A DNA stretch of 64,000 bases from Fontibacillus panacisegetis (GTDB taxonomy: Bacteria; Bacillota; Bacilli; Paenibacillales; Paenibacillaceae), in contig NZ_FNBG01000003.1 of the NCBI RefSeq assembly GCF_900102215.1, positions 1 through 64,000 of the forward strand, written 5' to 3'. This document shows positions 35,702-43,836 of this stretch, in pieces; the stretch's first letter is position 1; each line of letters starts with the position of its first letter. Position numbers and translations under genes: made by a program. The notes beneath the pieces are model-generated. The model searched no databases and was not told the DNA's origin. It was given only the letters and a program-made list of their open reading frames with translations.

Positions 35702-35730
35702 AAAAATTGACGTGTTCTTAAAGAACACGC
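35702..35730 (-). terminator. Intrinsic terminator overlapping a stop codon
   Basis: CGTGTTCTT/AAGAACACG stem followed by TCAATTTTTAT on the minus strand; the stem includes the stop codon of the BNR-like lipoprotein gene. Confidence 0.7.
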
Positions 35731-37001
35731 CAACTAATTCCTCCATCTTGTGTTTGCAGCAACAATGATCGCTTATGATCGCTTTTGGAAACAAGAAGCC
35801 AGCCTACGCTTTCGGAATAGAATTGCATTTTGACTATTTCCCTATATTCAAGCAGTACTTCTGTTAGTTTCTCGCTCTCAGGAAGCGCAACCCAGTCTTT
35901 CCCTTGATTCATCGTGTGAAGAACGGTTGTACCTTGAATACTCCACCCTGTTTGTTCGTTTAAAAAATAAGGAGCTTGCAGCTCATGATCCTCACTCTTC
36001 ACACTCTGCCATGGCAATCCAAATGGCGCTAATGTCCAAGAGGCTCCTGAATCTGATGTAAAGTATCCATTAAACTTCATTGTATCCTCTTTGCTGCAGC
36101 CAACGGGTACGTATCCTGACTTAGTGTTATCAGAAAAAAAAGTAGGTGTGCCTACTACAAAGCTCTTGCATTTTGTGTACTTGCTAGGGTTGAAGAATTG
36201 TTTATTCTCCTTCCATTGTGCCCCGCCGCTGTTTGTCATGAACAGCTTGGGCTGTCCCTGATCAAGCGTCGTAACATATCCGTTGCTCTTGTTTGTAAAT
36301 GTCATAGCAACAGCATGCCCAGCTCTTGGAAGTACCAGCTCATTTTCAGTGTTTTCATGAATCAGCGGTGAGCTCATCACTTTATTCCACGAAGCGCCAC
36401 CATTAACGGTCCGATATAATGTTTTGACTCCATCACTATTTTCTGTGAGAATCCAACCATATTGTTGATCAATAAAATAGATGGCTGATACAGAACTTGC
36501 CTCAGGCAGGGATGACATTTTCCAGGTCAAACCGCCGTCAATCGTACGAAGCACGATGGCCTCTCCAGAACCTAGAGAATTACGTACGATCCAACCGTTT
36601 ATAGGATCAATAAAGAACAAGTCCTTGCCAAATTCAAGGCTGTTCGGGAATTGTACAGAAGACGCAGGTGAAATATTGGTCCATGTTTTTCCTCGATCCT
36701 GGGTCAGGTAAAGCCGAAGCTCGTTACGAGTTGCTCCCCAAGCCAATCCTGTAGTTTCGCTTAACAATTTAAAATCAGTAAGCCTGGTTTGTATCTGATA
36801 TTTCTTGCCTTCTTCAACTTTAGTGTCTACAGCTGTATTGTTGATAGACTCAGGGTTAACGACTGTTAAAGTCTGACCTTCTTCTGTAACGCTGGCTTCT
36901 TCTTGAACCGGTGTCATGGCCGAAGGCTGTTGAGAGGTACAGGCTGTTAACAAAATACAAGCCAGCGCTACGCATCCGGTTAGTTTGCACCACCATTTCA
37001 A
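35718..37001 (-). CDS. Ycf48/BNR-repeat beta-propeller lipoprotein
   Basis: Secreted lipoprotein (lipobox ILLTAC, about residue 21) followed by a Ser/Thr-rich linker and a propeller made of repeated blocks such as DRGKTWTNISP, DGGLTWKMSS, NGGASWNKVMSS, DSGASWTLAPF and DGGISWRVL, the Asp-box pattern of sialidase/Ycf48-like proteins. TTG 37001 is preferred because GAGG lies 9 bases before it; the frame extends to another TTG at 37022. No catalytic sialidase residues identified; probably a binding protein. Confidence 0.8.
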   Translation of the reverse strand: MKWWCKLTGCVALACILLTACTSQQPSAMTPVQEEASVTEEGQTLTVVNPESINNTAVDTKVEEGKKYQIQTRLTDFKLLSETTGLAWGATRNELRLYLTQDRGKTWTNISPASSVQFPNSLEFGKDLFFIDPINGWIVRNSLGSGEAIVLRTIDGGLTWKMSSLPEASSVSAIYFIDQQYGWILTENSDGVKTLYRTVNGGASWNKVMSSPLIHENTENELVLPRAGHAVAMTFTNKSNGYVTTLDQGQPKLFMTNSGGAQWKENKQFFNPSKYTKCKSFVVGTPTFFSDNTKSGYVPVGCSKEDTMKFNGYFTSDSGASWTLAPFGLPWQSVKSEDHELQAPYFLNEQTGWSIQGTTVLHTMNQGKDWVALPESEKLTEVLLEYREIVKMQFYSESVGWLLVSKSDHKRSLLLQTQDGGISWRVL

Positions 37002-37065
37002 GAAATTCAACCTCGCTTTCAAATTCTAGTTGTCCTACTAATTATATCATATGAAATATAAACGA

Positions 37066-37989
37066 TTACAACCGCTCATCCTTAGCAAAGTTAACCGAAA
37101 TATGCTGATTCGGTTTGTAGACAGCAAATGCATAACCTTTATTGTGTAAATAATCTATGATTTTAGGTAAAACTTCTACTGTTTGAGATTTCTCATGCAT
37201 CAAAATAACTTCAGTGTCTTGATCAACCTGTCGTTTAACCTCTTGCAAAATTCGGTCAGGCTTCCCTGTATAATACCAGTCCTTGGAATCTACGGTCCAA
37301 TCCCACATTTTAAATCCTGCATCAGCAATATCATCAAGAAACTTGCCTTTTATTTCTGGTTTGCTGCCATATGGAGCACGGATCAGTGCAGGTTCATAGC
37401 CAAGAATGTTATTAACTAATTGCTGCTCCTTCTGAAACTCTTTGATGAACCTAGCAGAACTACCACTATTATATAATATCTTTTTACTATGCGTCATACT
37501 ATGTAGCCCAATATAGTTTCCAGCATCATGAGCATCCTTTAGTTTTTGTTCATTTCCCTTTAATTGATTACCGATAACAAAAAAAGTTGCATGAATTCCT
37601 TTTTGCTCAAGAATGCTGACGATTTGATTTGTATACTTACTAGGACCGTCATCAAATGTTAAATACACTATTTTTTTCGCTTTAGGGCTGACTGGCTTAG
37701 TCACTGGCTGCTGCTTGGTCTCAGTCTGTTGTTGTTCAACTTCAGTTGTTATGTTGCCGTCTTCACTTGAAGTATCTTTAGGCGATGTGGCTTGTTGTAC
37801 TTTCGTAACATCGGGATCATTTGCAGTATCTGTACTAGATAGCTTTTGTGAAATGATATCCCCACTCGATGAGCCTTTATTCTGACTATAGAGCACCGAA
37901 CCTGCTGCCGCTATAGAAAATACCAAGGAAATGGCTGATAATATAATCGCTGTAGAAATCATGAATTTCATTTTCTTTTTGTATGACAT
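37066..37989 (-). CDS. Polysaccharide deacetylase with N-terminal membrane anchor
   Basis: A 307-residue NodB-domain enzyme. One N-terminal membrane helix (about 10-32) and a Ser/Thr/Gln-rich linker lead to motif 1 TFDDGP, motif 2 HSMTH (metal His pair), motif 3 RAPYGSKP and motif 4 around DWTVDSKDWYYTG. LMHE near the end supplies the last catalytic His. All key residues are present. Likely removes N-acetyl groups from peptidoglycan or exopolysaccharide. Confidence 0.9.
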   Translation of the reverse strand: MSYKKKMKFMISTAIILSAISLVFSIAAAGSVLYSQNKGSSSGDIISQKLSSTDTANDPDVTKVQQATSPKDTSSEDGNITTEVEQQQTETKQQPVTKPVSPKAKKIVYLTFDDGPSKYTNQIVSILEQKGIHATFFVIGNQLKGNEQKLKDAHDAGNYIGLHSMTHSKKILYNSGSSARFIKEFQKEQQLVNNILGYEPALIRAPYGSKPEIKGKFLDDIADAGFKMWDWTVDSKDWYYTGKPDRILQEVKRQVDQDTEVILMHEKSQTVEVLPKIIDYLHNKGYAFAVYKPNQHISVNFAKDERL

Positions 37990-38120
37990 TTTGTATCACC
38001 ACTGCCTCTCTATCTCTGTACTTGTATTATATAGCATAATATATTAATAGAGTATCGTCCTTACAGAATGGTTACATAGATGGTTACAAAGTCCTCATAT
38101 ATTAACATTTTTAGTAAGTT

Positions 38121-38134
38121 AACATAATTATGTT
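38121..38134. promoter_or_regulatory. AT-rich palindrome upstream of ldh
   Basis: AACATAATTATGTT is a perfect 14-bp palindrome 127 bp upstream of the ldh start codon. It is not a Rex or FNR consensus. It could be a regulator site or chance in AT-rich DNA. Confidence 0.25.
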
Positions 38135-38260
38135 TATGTCGATTATTGAAGATCTTTTTTTCAAATACTAATGTTTTATTTTAAATTTTGGGTGTTTCAT
38201 GTAAAATGAAGGAAAGCAAAAGTAAACACATTAATTAAATGAAATTAAGGAGATGGATCC

Positions 38261-39187
38261 ATGGACATTCAATTGCGTTCCAGTAGAGTAGTCATTATTG
38301 GGACAGGGGCAGTTGGCGCTACTACTGCCTATACTCTATTTCTTCGGGAACGGGCATCGGAAATCGTATTAATTGATGCAAATAAAGAAAAAGCTCTAGG
38401 TGAAGCTTTGGATATGAACCACGGCTTGCCTTTTACAGGTGGTGTAAAGCTGTGGGCCGGTGATTACAGTGACTGTGCCGGAGCTGATATCATCGTAATT
38501 GCTGCAGGTGCATCCCAGCGTCCTGGTGAAACAAGAATTGACTTGCTGAAACGTAATGCTTCCATTTTTGATACGATTATCAAAAATATTGTGAAATACA
38601 ATACTCAGGGTATTATCCTTGTCGCAACAAACCCGGTTGATATTTTATCTTATGTGTCCTTGAAGCAAAGTGGGTTCCCTTCCAATCGAGTGATCGGTTC
38701 AGGTACATTGCTTGACAGTGCCAGATTCCGTTATCTGATCGGACAAAGCAAAGGCATCAACCCACGCAGTATTCATGCACATATTGTTGGTGAGCATGGT
38801 GATTCTGAGCTGCCGCTTTGGAGTTTAGCTAACGTAGCAGGTATCGGACTTGAAATTTCTGAAGAAGAAAAAGTAGATATTTTTAATAATACGAAAAATG
38901 CTGCTTACGAGATCATTAATGCTAAGGGCTCTACATCATATGCTATCGGTTTGGCGCTTGATCGGATCATCACCTCCATCCTTCTGGACGAAGGCTCGGT
39001 TCTGAACGTATCTACACTGCTCACCGATTATAATGGTGTTTCGGACGTGTATCTTGGAGTTCCAAGTATCGTAGACCGCTCTGGTGTTCGTCAGGTGCTT
39101 GATTTGGAGCTTAGTGATCAAGAGCTTCAGCAATTCCAAAGCTCAGCTAACAAGCTGAAGGCAGCTATTGCTGAACTGGATCTGTAA
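38261..39187 (+). CDS. ldh: L-lactate dehydrogenase
   Basis: A 308-residue NAD-dependent enzyme converting pyruvate to L-lactate. NAD loop VVIIGTGAVGATTAYTL; substrate loop GASQRPGETR with Gln86 (lactate rather than malate specificity) and Arg92; Asp152/Arg155 and catalytic His179 in VGEHGDSELPLWS. AAGGAGAT precedes ATG. Monocistronic with a strong terminator. Slightly short of the usual 313-320 residues but complete. Confidence 0.93.
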   Translation: MDIQLRSSRVVIIGTGAVGATTAYTLFLRERASEIVLIDANKEKALGEALDMNHGLPFTGGVKLWAGDYSDCAGADIIVIAAGASQRPGETRIDLLKRNASIFDTIIKNIVKYNTQGIILVATNPVDILSYVSLKQSGFPSNRVIGSGTLLDSARFRYLIGQSKGINPRSIHAHIVGEHGDSELPLWSLANVAGIGLEISEEEKVDIFNNTKNAAYEIINAKGSTSYAIGLALDRIITSILLDEGSVLNVSTLLTDYNGVSDVYLGVPSIVDRSGVRQVLDLELSDQELQQFQSSANKLKAAIAELDL

Positions 39188-39204
39188 TCAACAATGTAAT
39201 CAAT

Positions 39205-39240
39205 AACAAAGGGAACTTCCTTATTGGAGGTTCCCTTTAG
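39205..39240. terminator. Bidirectional terminator
   Basis: AAAGGGAAC..GTTCCCTTT stem with a TTATT-containing loop, between convergent ldh and the ABC-F gene. Confidence 0.82.
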
Positions 39241-39245
39241 TTCGT

Positions 39246-41123
39246 TCATTGTATTTCTTTCTGATCATCCTGATATTGAATCCAGTCTTCATAGCATTGA
39301 TCCAGCGCTTTTTGAAGCTCATGCTGTTGCTGCAATTGAACCTCGTATTTTGTCCAATCTGTCTCGTCAGCATTTTGAGATTGAATGGATTCGATTTCTC
39401 GCTCAAGCAGCGCGATCTCTTGTTCAAAATTACGTATTTTCACTTTTTCTTTCGTACGTGGTTCCTGTGGTGACACTTGTTTTTTGTTCTGTACGATCGG
39501 CCGCGGCTCATTAACTAGCTGTATTCTCTTTGTAGCTACCCAATCATAATCTCCTTCATAAATGGCCACTTGCTGCTGCTCGATCCATGCTATTTTCGTA
39601 AAAATCTGTTGCAGGAAATACCGATCATGCGATACTGCAATAATGGTTCCGTCAAATGCTCGCAAAGTATCTTCCAATACCTCCCGCGATTCAATATCCA
39701 GATGGTTCGTCGGCTCATCCAGAATAAGCAGATTAACCTCTTCATACATAAGCTGGGCTAAACGCAGACGCATTTTTTCTCCGCCACTTAGACTTTTAAC
39801 CTTTTTGAATACATCGTATCCGTAAAAAAGAAACTGAGCTAATATATGTCGCGCTTCCCCTTCAGCAACAGCAACTGAATCTCTGAAAACATCGATTAAT
39901 CGCGCCTCATCATTGTCGTAGACAAACTTTTGTGAAAGATAGCCCATTTTTACGTTACTACCAATTTTACATGAGCCAAAATCAGGTTTCGTCTCGCCTA
40001 AAATAATTTTCAGCAAGGTTGACTTGCCGGTTCCGTTCTCACCAACAATCGCCAATTTGTCCTGCCAGTACACCGAGAAGTTAACATCCTTAAACAAGGG
40101 CTTTTCGTAGGATTTTCCCGTCTCTTCAAAGATGATCACTTCCTTGCCGCTTCTCTCTGACGTCTCTAAATTCAAATTCAATTTCTTAGGCGTGATCGGC
40201 TTTTTGACTAGTTCGATTTTTGCTAATGCTTTTTCCATGCTTTTTGCCCGACGATGCAGGGAAGCGTTAGGCGGATTAGACTCGTTAGCCCGTTGCTTAA
40301 GTCGCTTTATCGTTTCTTTCATCTTTTTAATTTTCTTTTGCTGTTCCTTATATTCTGCGAACTCACGCATCATTTTGGCTTCTTTCTCTTGTACGTAAGC
40401 ATCGTAATTTCCTACATAAGTACACGCTTCTCCGTCCTCAATTTCAATAACTTTCATAGCGATATTATTAAGAAATTGGCGGTCGTGAGAAACTGCAATG
40501 ACAGTGCCGGAGAAGTCTCCAAGATAACCTTCCAGCCACTCTATAGCATTCATATCCAAATGATTGGTCGGTTCATCCAGCAACAAAATGGTGGGATTCT
40601 TCAAAAGAATTTGGCCTAACATCACCTTCGTTTGCTCTCCGCCGCTAAGAGAAGTAAATGGCTGGTCGATTAGAGATTGAATTCCAAGCCCGGTTGAGAC
40701 ATTCGCTATTTGTGAATCCATCTCATATCCGCCCTGCTGAAAAAATGTCTCCTGCAGCTCACCGTATACTTTTAACGTCTGTTCTGTATCATTGACTGCT
40801 GTAGACATCATTTTCTCCAGCTCAGACATCCGTTCTTTAATTTCTAGAAGACCCGAATAGGCTTCCAGCAGCACGGCCTCCACACTCATCCCAGGATAAT
40901 GTGGAATTTGATGCAGATAACCGATCGTAGACTCCTTCTTTTTAATGATCCTTCCTTGATCCGGATCTTCCATCCCGGCGAGCATGTGTAGAAGCGTTGT
41001 TTTCCCGCATCCGTTACGTCCTACAATGGCAACATGCTCTCCTTCTTCAACTTCGATTTCAAATTTTTCAAACAATATATTTCCACCGATAATTTTTTGA
41101 ATATTTTCAGCTTTAATTTGCAT
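39246..41123 (-). CDS. ABC-F family ATPase (ribosome-associated)
   Basis: A 625-residue soluble protein with two ABC domains and no membrane region. First domain: GRNGCGKTTLL, LSGGEQTKVMLGQIL, ILLLDEPTNHLD. Second: GENGTGKSTLL, LSGGEKMRLRLAQLM, LLILDEPTNHLD. A charged interdomain linker (about 235-310, EYKEQQKKIKKMKETIKRLKQR) reaches toward the ribosomal P-site in this family, and a C-terminal coiled coil (about 565-620) follows. Start 41123 has GGAGG 8 bases away. Could be housekeeping (YfmR-like) or antibiotic-protective (VmlR/Vga-like). An upstream terminator and leader ORF favour induced expression. Confidence 0.88.
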   Translation of the reverse strand: MQIKAENIQKIIGGNILFEKFEIEVEEGEHVAIVGRNGCGKTTLLHMLAGMEDPDQGRIIKKKESTIGYLHQIPHYPGMSVEAVLLEAYSGLLEIKERMSELEKMMSTAVNDTEQTLKVYGELQETFFQQGGYEMDSQIANVSTGLGIQSLIDQPFTSLSGGEQTKVMLGQILLKNPTILLLDEPTNHLDMNAIEWLEGYLGDFSGTVIAVSHDRQFLNNIAMKVIEIEDGEACTYVGNYDAYVQEKEAKMMREFAEYKEQQKKIKKMKETIKRLKQRANESNPPNASLHRRAKSMEKALAKIELVKKPITPKKLNLNLETSERSGKEVIIFEETGKSYEKPLFKDVNFSVYWQDKLAIVGENGTGKSTLLKIILGETKPDFGSCKIGSNVKMGYLSQKFVYDNDEARLIDVFRDSVAVAEGEARHILAQFLFYGYDVFKKVKSLSGGEKMRLRLAQLMYEEVNLLILDEPTNHLDIESREVLEDTLRAFDGTIIAVSHDRYFLQQIFTKIAWIEQQQVAIYEGDYDWVATKRIQLVNEPRPIVQNKKQVSPQEPRTKEKVKIRNFEQEIALLEREIESIQSQNADETDWTKYEVQLQQQHELQKALDQCYEDWIQYQDDQKEIQ

Positions 41124-41164
41124 ACATAATTCCTCCATGTAACGCACCAAAAGCCATTCAAGCA

Positions 41165-41196
41165 CAAAAAAGACTGCTTGATTAACAAGCAGTCTT
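41165..41196 (-). terminator. Terminator/attenuator in the ABC-F leader
   Basis: AAGACTGCTTG/CAAGCAGTCTT, a perfect 11-bp stem with a 5-base loop and a TTTTTT tail. Only 41 bp separate it from the ABC-F start codon, and I see no promoter there, so ABC-F expression appears to need read-through. Confidence 0.8.
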
Positions 41197-41238
41197 CGTC
41201 ATTTCGAGTTGTCTCGTTATGTGAAAAAGAATGGTCAA

Positions 41239-41376
41239 TCAGCTACGTGTTATTATTTGATTTGCTCTGGAAATGGACAGACTTATCCCGTTAGCCGCAA
41301 AATCAAATGTAATGACACGTGCAATATACATAAAAATATCCATTGTCGCACATGTCTTCGTAGTAGATTGAGTCAT
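41239..41376 (-). CDS. Leader ORF upstream of the ABC-F terminator
   Basis: A 45-codon ORF starting MTQSTTKTCATMDIF and ending ANQIITRS. GGAGGTG lies 6 bases before the ATG and a TATAAT box lies further upstream. Its stop is about 43 bp before the attenuator hairpin. It could be a ribosome-sensing leader peptide for the ABC-F gene or simply a small gene with its own terminator; no family is recognised. Confidence 0.5.
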   Translation of the reverse strand: MTQSTTKTCATMDIFMYIARVITFDFAANGISLSISRANQIITRS

Positions 41377-41447
41377 CTTTTTCACCTCCGTTCAGTCATA
41401 ATGCTTAATTATAATATATTCTTGTTCATTTGAAAACATTTTTTCCT

Positions 41448-43001
41448 TTATTGAATAACGATATTACCCTCGCGTTCTCTCTCTTGGTGGTTAACCAGTC
41501 GGTTAATAGCTTCCAAATAAGCTTTGGCGCTGGCTTCAACAATATCTGTGCTTACGCCTCGTCCTGATGCCGTATGTTCCCCCTGTCTAATTACGACGTG
41601 GACCTCGCCTTGAGCGTCAGTACCATGCGTTACTGAATGAATGGAATAATCGTCAAGCTCAACGTTGACACCAGTAGCTTTTGCAATCGCTTGATACACT
41701 GCATCAACTGATCCGTTGCCTACCGCAGCTTCATCTACAACAGTTCCATCTTGCTTAATGATGCGAATAGCGGCTGTTGGCATAGAACGGTTGCCGTAAG
41801 ATACTTGGATACTATCCATAACAAAAGGACGCGGTCCCTCCATTGTACTATCATCCATCAATGCTCTAATGTCTTCAGACAGAATATTTTTCTTCCGATC
41901 GGCAAGAGCTTTAAATTTTGCAAAGGCGATATTGATCCCTTCTTCGTTCAGATTATAGCCGAGATCGATCAGCTTTTCCTTGAAGGCATGGCGTCCTGAG
42001 TGCTTCCCAAGCACCAGTCTGCTGGAGCTTGCACCGATAGTTTCTGGAGTGATGATTTCGTAAGTGCTGCGATTTTTGAGCATGCCGTCTTGATGAATTC
42101 CTGATTCATGGGCAAAAGCATTCGCTCCCACAATCGCTTTATTGCCTGGAACGCTCATTCCGGTGTACTTACTCACCATGCGACTTGTACGATAGATTTC
42201 ACTCAGGTTCAAGGACGTTTTGGCTCCGTAAAAATCACTTCTTGTTTCCAGTGCAAGTGCTACCTCCTCGAGACAGGTGTTCCCAGCTCGTTCCCCAATC
42301 CCGTTAATCGTTGCTTCGAATTGATCGACTCCGTTAGCAATGGCAGCAAGTGTATTGGCGGTAGCCATTCCCAGATCATCGTGACAATGCGTGCTGAGCT
42401 GTATTTTCTCAATACCAGGTACTTTCTCTTTGACTGTTCTAAACATAGCACCGAATTGATCTGGTGTAGCAAAACCAACAGTATCCGGCAAATTGACAAC
42501 TGAAGCGCCTGCCTCTATTGCCACTCTGGTTACTTCACAAATAAAATCAAGCTCAGTACGGCTAGCATCCTCTGCTGAAAATTCGATCCGGTCAAAAAAC
42601 TTCCGACCATAACGAATTGCAGCTTCAGCAGTCTCCAGCACTTTCGCACGATCCATCCGCAGCTTATATTCCCGATGAATCGGTGACGTTGCCAGCACGA
42701 GGTGCAGACATGCATTTTCTGCATCTTTTAGCGCTTCATAAGCGGCATCTATATCCTTCACATGACAGCGGGCAAGACTGAGCAATGTCGCATTCTTTAC
42801 TTGTTTTGCCACTTCACGAATACTTTCAATCTCACCTGGCGAAGTTGCTGCAAACCCTGCCTCGATCCGATCTACTCCGAGCCGTTCCAGTTGGAGCGCA
42901 ATCTCCACCTTCTCATTTGTCGTCAAGCTAACTCCCGGTGATTGCTCACCATCACGCAATGTTGTGTCGAATACATAAATTTTTCGCACTGTCTTTCCCA
43001 C
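41448..43001 (-). CDS. leuA: 2-isopropylmalate synthase
   Basis: A 517-residue first enzyme of leucine biosynthesis (2-ketoisovalerate plus acetyl-CoA). DTTLRDGEQSPGVSLTTNEK, the catalytic Arg-Asp pair, STHCHDDLGMATANTLAAI (metal His residues) and NGIGERAGNTCLEEV are intact. The C-terminal LeuA regulatory domain (from about 385) with the GNGSVDAVY segment provides leucine feedback. Two tandem Leu-specifier T-box leaders precede it. The remaining leu genes are not next to it; downstream is the leader ORF/ABC-F unit. Confidence 0.95.
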   Translation of the reverse strand: MGKTVRKIYVFDTTLRDGEQSPGVSLTTNEKVEIALQLERLGVDRIEAGFAATSPGEIESIREVAKQVKNATLLSLARCHVKDIDAAYEALKDAENACLHLVLATSPIHREYKLRMDRAKVLETAEAAIRYGRKFFDRIEFSAEDASRTELDFICEVTRVAIEAGASVVNLPDTVGFATPDQFGAMFRTVKEKVPGIEKIQLSTHCHDDLGMATANTLAAIANGVDQFEATINGIGERAGNTCLEEVALALETRSDFYGAKTSLNLSEIYRTSRMVSKYTGMSVPGNKAIVGANAFAHESGIHQDGMLKNRSTYEIITPETIGASSSRLVLGKHSGRHAFKEKLIDLGYNLNEEGINIAFAKFKALADRKKNILSEDIRALMDDSTMEGPRPFVMDSIQVSYGNRSMPTAAIRIIKQDGTVVDEAAVGNGSVDAVYQAIAKATGVNVELDDYSIHSVTHGTDAQGEVHVVIRQGEHTASGRGVSTDIVEASAKAYLEAINRLVNHQEREREGNIVIQ

Positions 43002-43021
43002 CTTTAATTAGTTTTGTATAT

Positions 43022-43362
43022 AGAAAAAACCTCTTTCGCTCTGTGACAGGCAAAACAGGTCCTGTCACAGGGGCGAAAGAGGTTGCTTTCACGGTACCAC
43101 CCTGATTCACCGTTATTCACTAAATAACGGTCTTTGTGCAATTCATGCTATCTAAATCCATCCTTTGCATGATTGCAGTACGGTAACGAGTACGAATCGG
43201 CGATCCCTAGTGATGATAATAAAGTAAAAATGCTGCTTGCTATTATTCATCATCATTCGAAGATCGCAGCTCGAAGGTGAGAAGGCGTTCGGATTAAGAC
43301 GGTGATTTCAGCTTGCTCACCGCTCTCTGGACTTAAGAGCCTGTGCCTATTCCTTGTCATTG
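43022..43362 (-). ncRNA. T-box riboswitch, Leu (CUC), proximal to leuA
   Basis: Minus-strand stem I with AGAGAGCGGTG and the specifier loop CTT-CTC-ACCTTCGAG; the CUC codon is at 43279-43281. T-box AGGGTGGTACCGTG follows, then the terminator CCTCTTTCGC..GCGAAAGAGG with a TTTTTT tail ending about 20 bp before the leuA start. Uncharged tRNA-Leu(GAG) would pair with specifier and T-box and prevent termination. Confidence 0.93.
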
Positions 43363-43375
43363 CCACAATATAAAT

Positions 43376-43675
43376 CAAAAACCCCTTTCATCCCGCACGC
43401 AACATAAATCACGTGTCTTAAGGGACGAAAGGGGTTAACTTCCGTGGTACCACCCAGATTCACCGGCATTCCACAGGGAATGCACAGCCTCAGGAGAGCG
43501 AGCACTTCGCTTCTCACGCACGGTAACGAGTGCTAATCGGCCATCCCTACATCATACGGTTCAGGATAACAGCTCCAAGGCGAGTCGGCGTCGGGATTAA
43601 GACGGTGATTTCAGCGTATTCACCGTTCTCTGAACATAAGAGCCCATGTTGCCTGATCCTTTTCACAGCCAGTAG
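43376..43675 (-). ncRNA. T-box riboswitch, Leu (CUC), distal to leuA
   Basis: Second complete T-box directly upstream of the first: AGAGAACGGTG, specifier loop GA-CTC-GCCTTGGAG with CUC at 43582-43584, T-box TGGGTGGTACCACGGA, and terminator ACCCCTTTCGTCCC/GGGATGAAAGGGGT followed by TTTTTGATTT. The two copies share layout but differ in many bases. Confidence 0.93.
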
Positions 43676-43836
43676 TTGTAAACTTGGTGCTATTATATGC
43701 CGATCTACAAAAAATAGTCAACAAGCTTTTCAAAATATTTATTAATTAATGTCATTAATTATAATAGTTAATGTTATTAATTAATGTAGATTCAATTCCT
43801 TATTTTGTCCTTAGAACGGCGGTAACCAAGCAGGCT

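Noticed and set aside
38101-38260. Rex or FNR site before ldh
   Set aside because: Neither TTGTGAA..TTCACAA nor TGTGA-N6-TCACA occurs; only an AT-rich palindrome is present.
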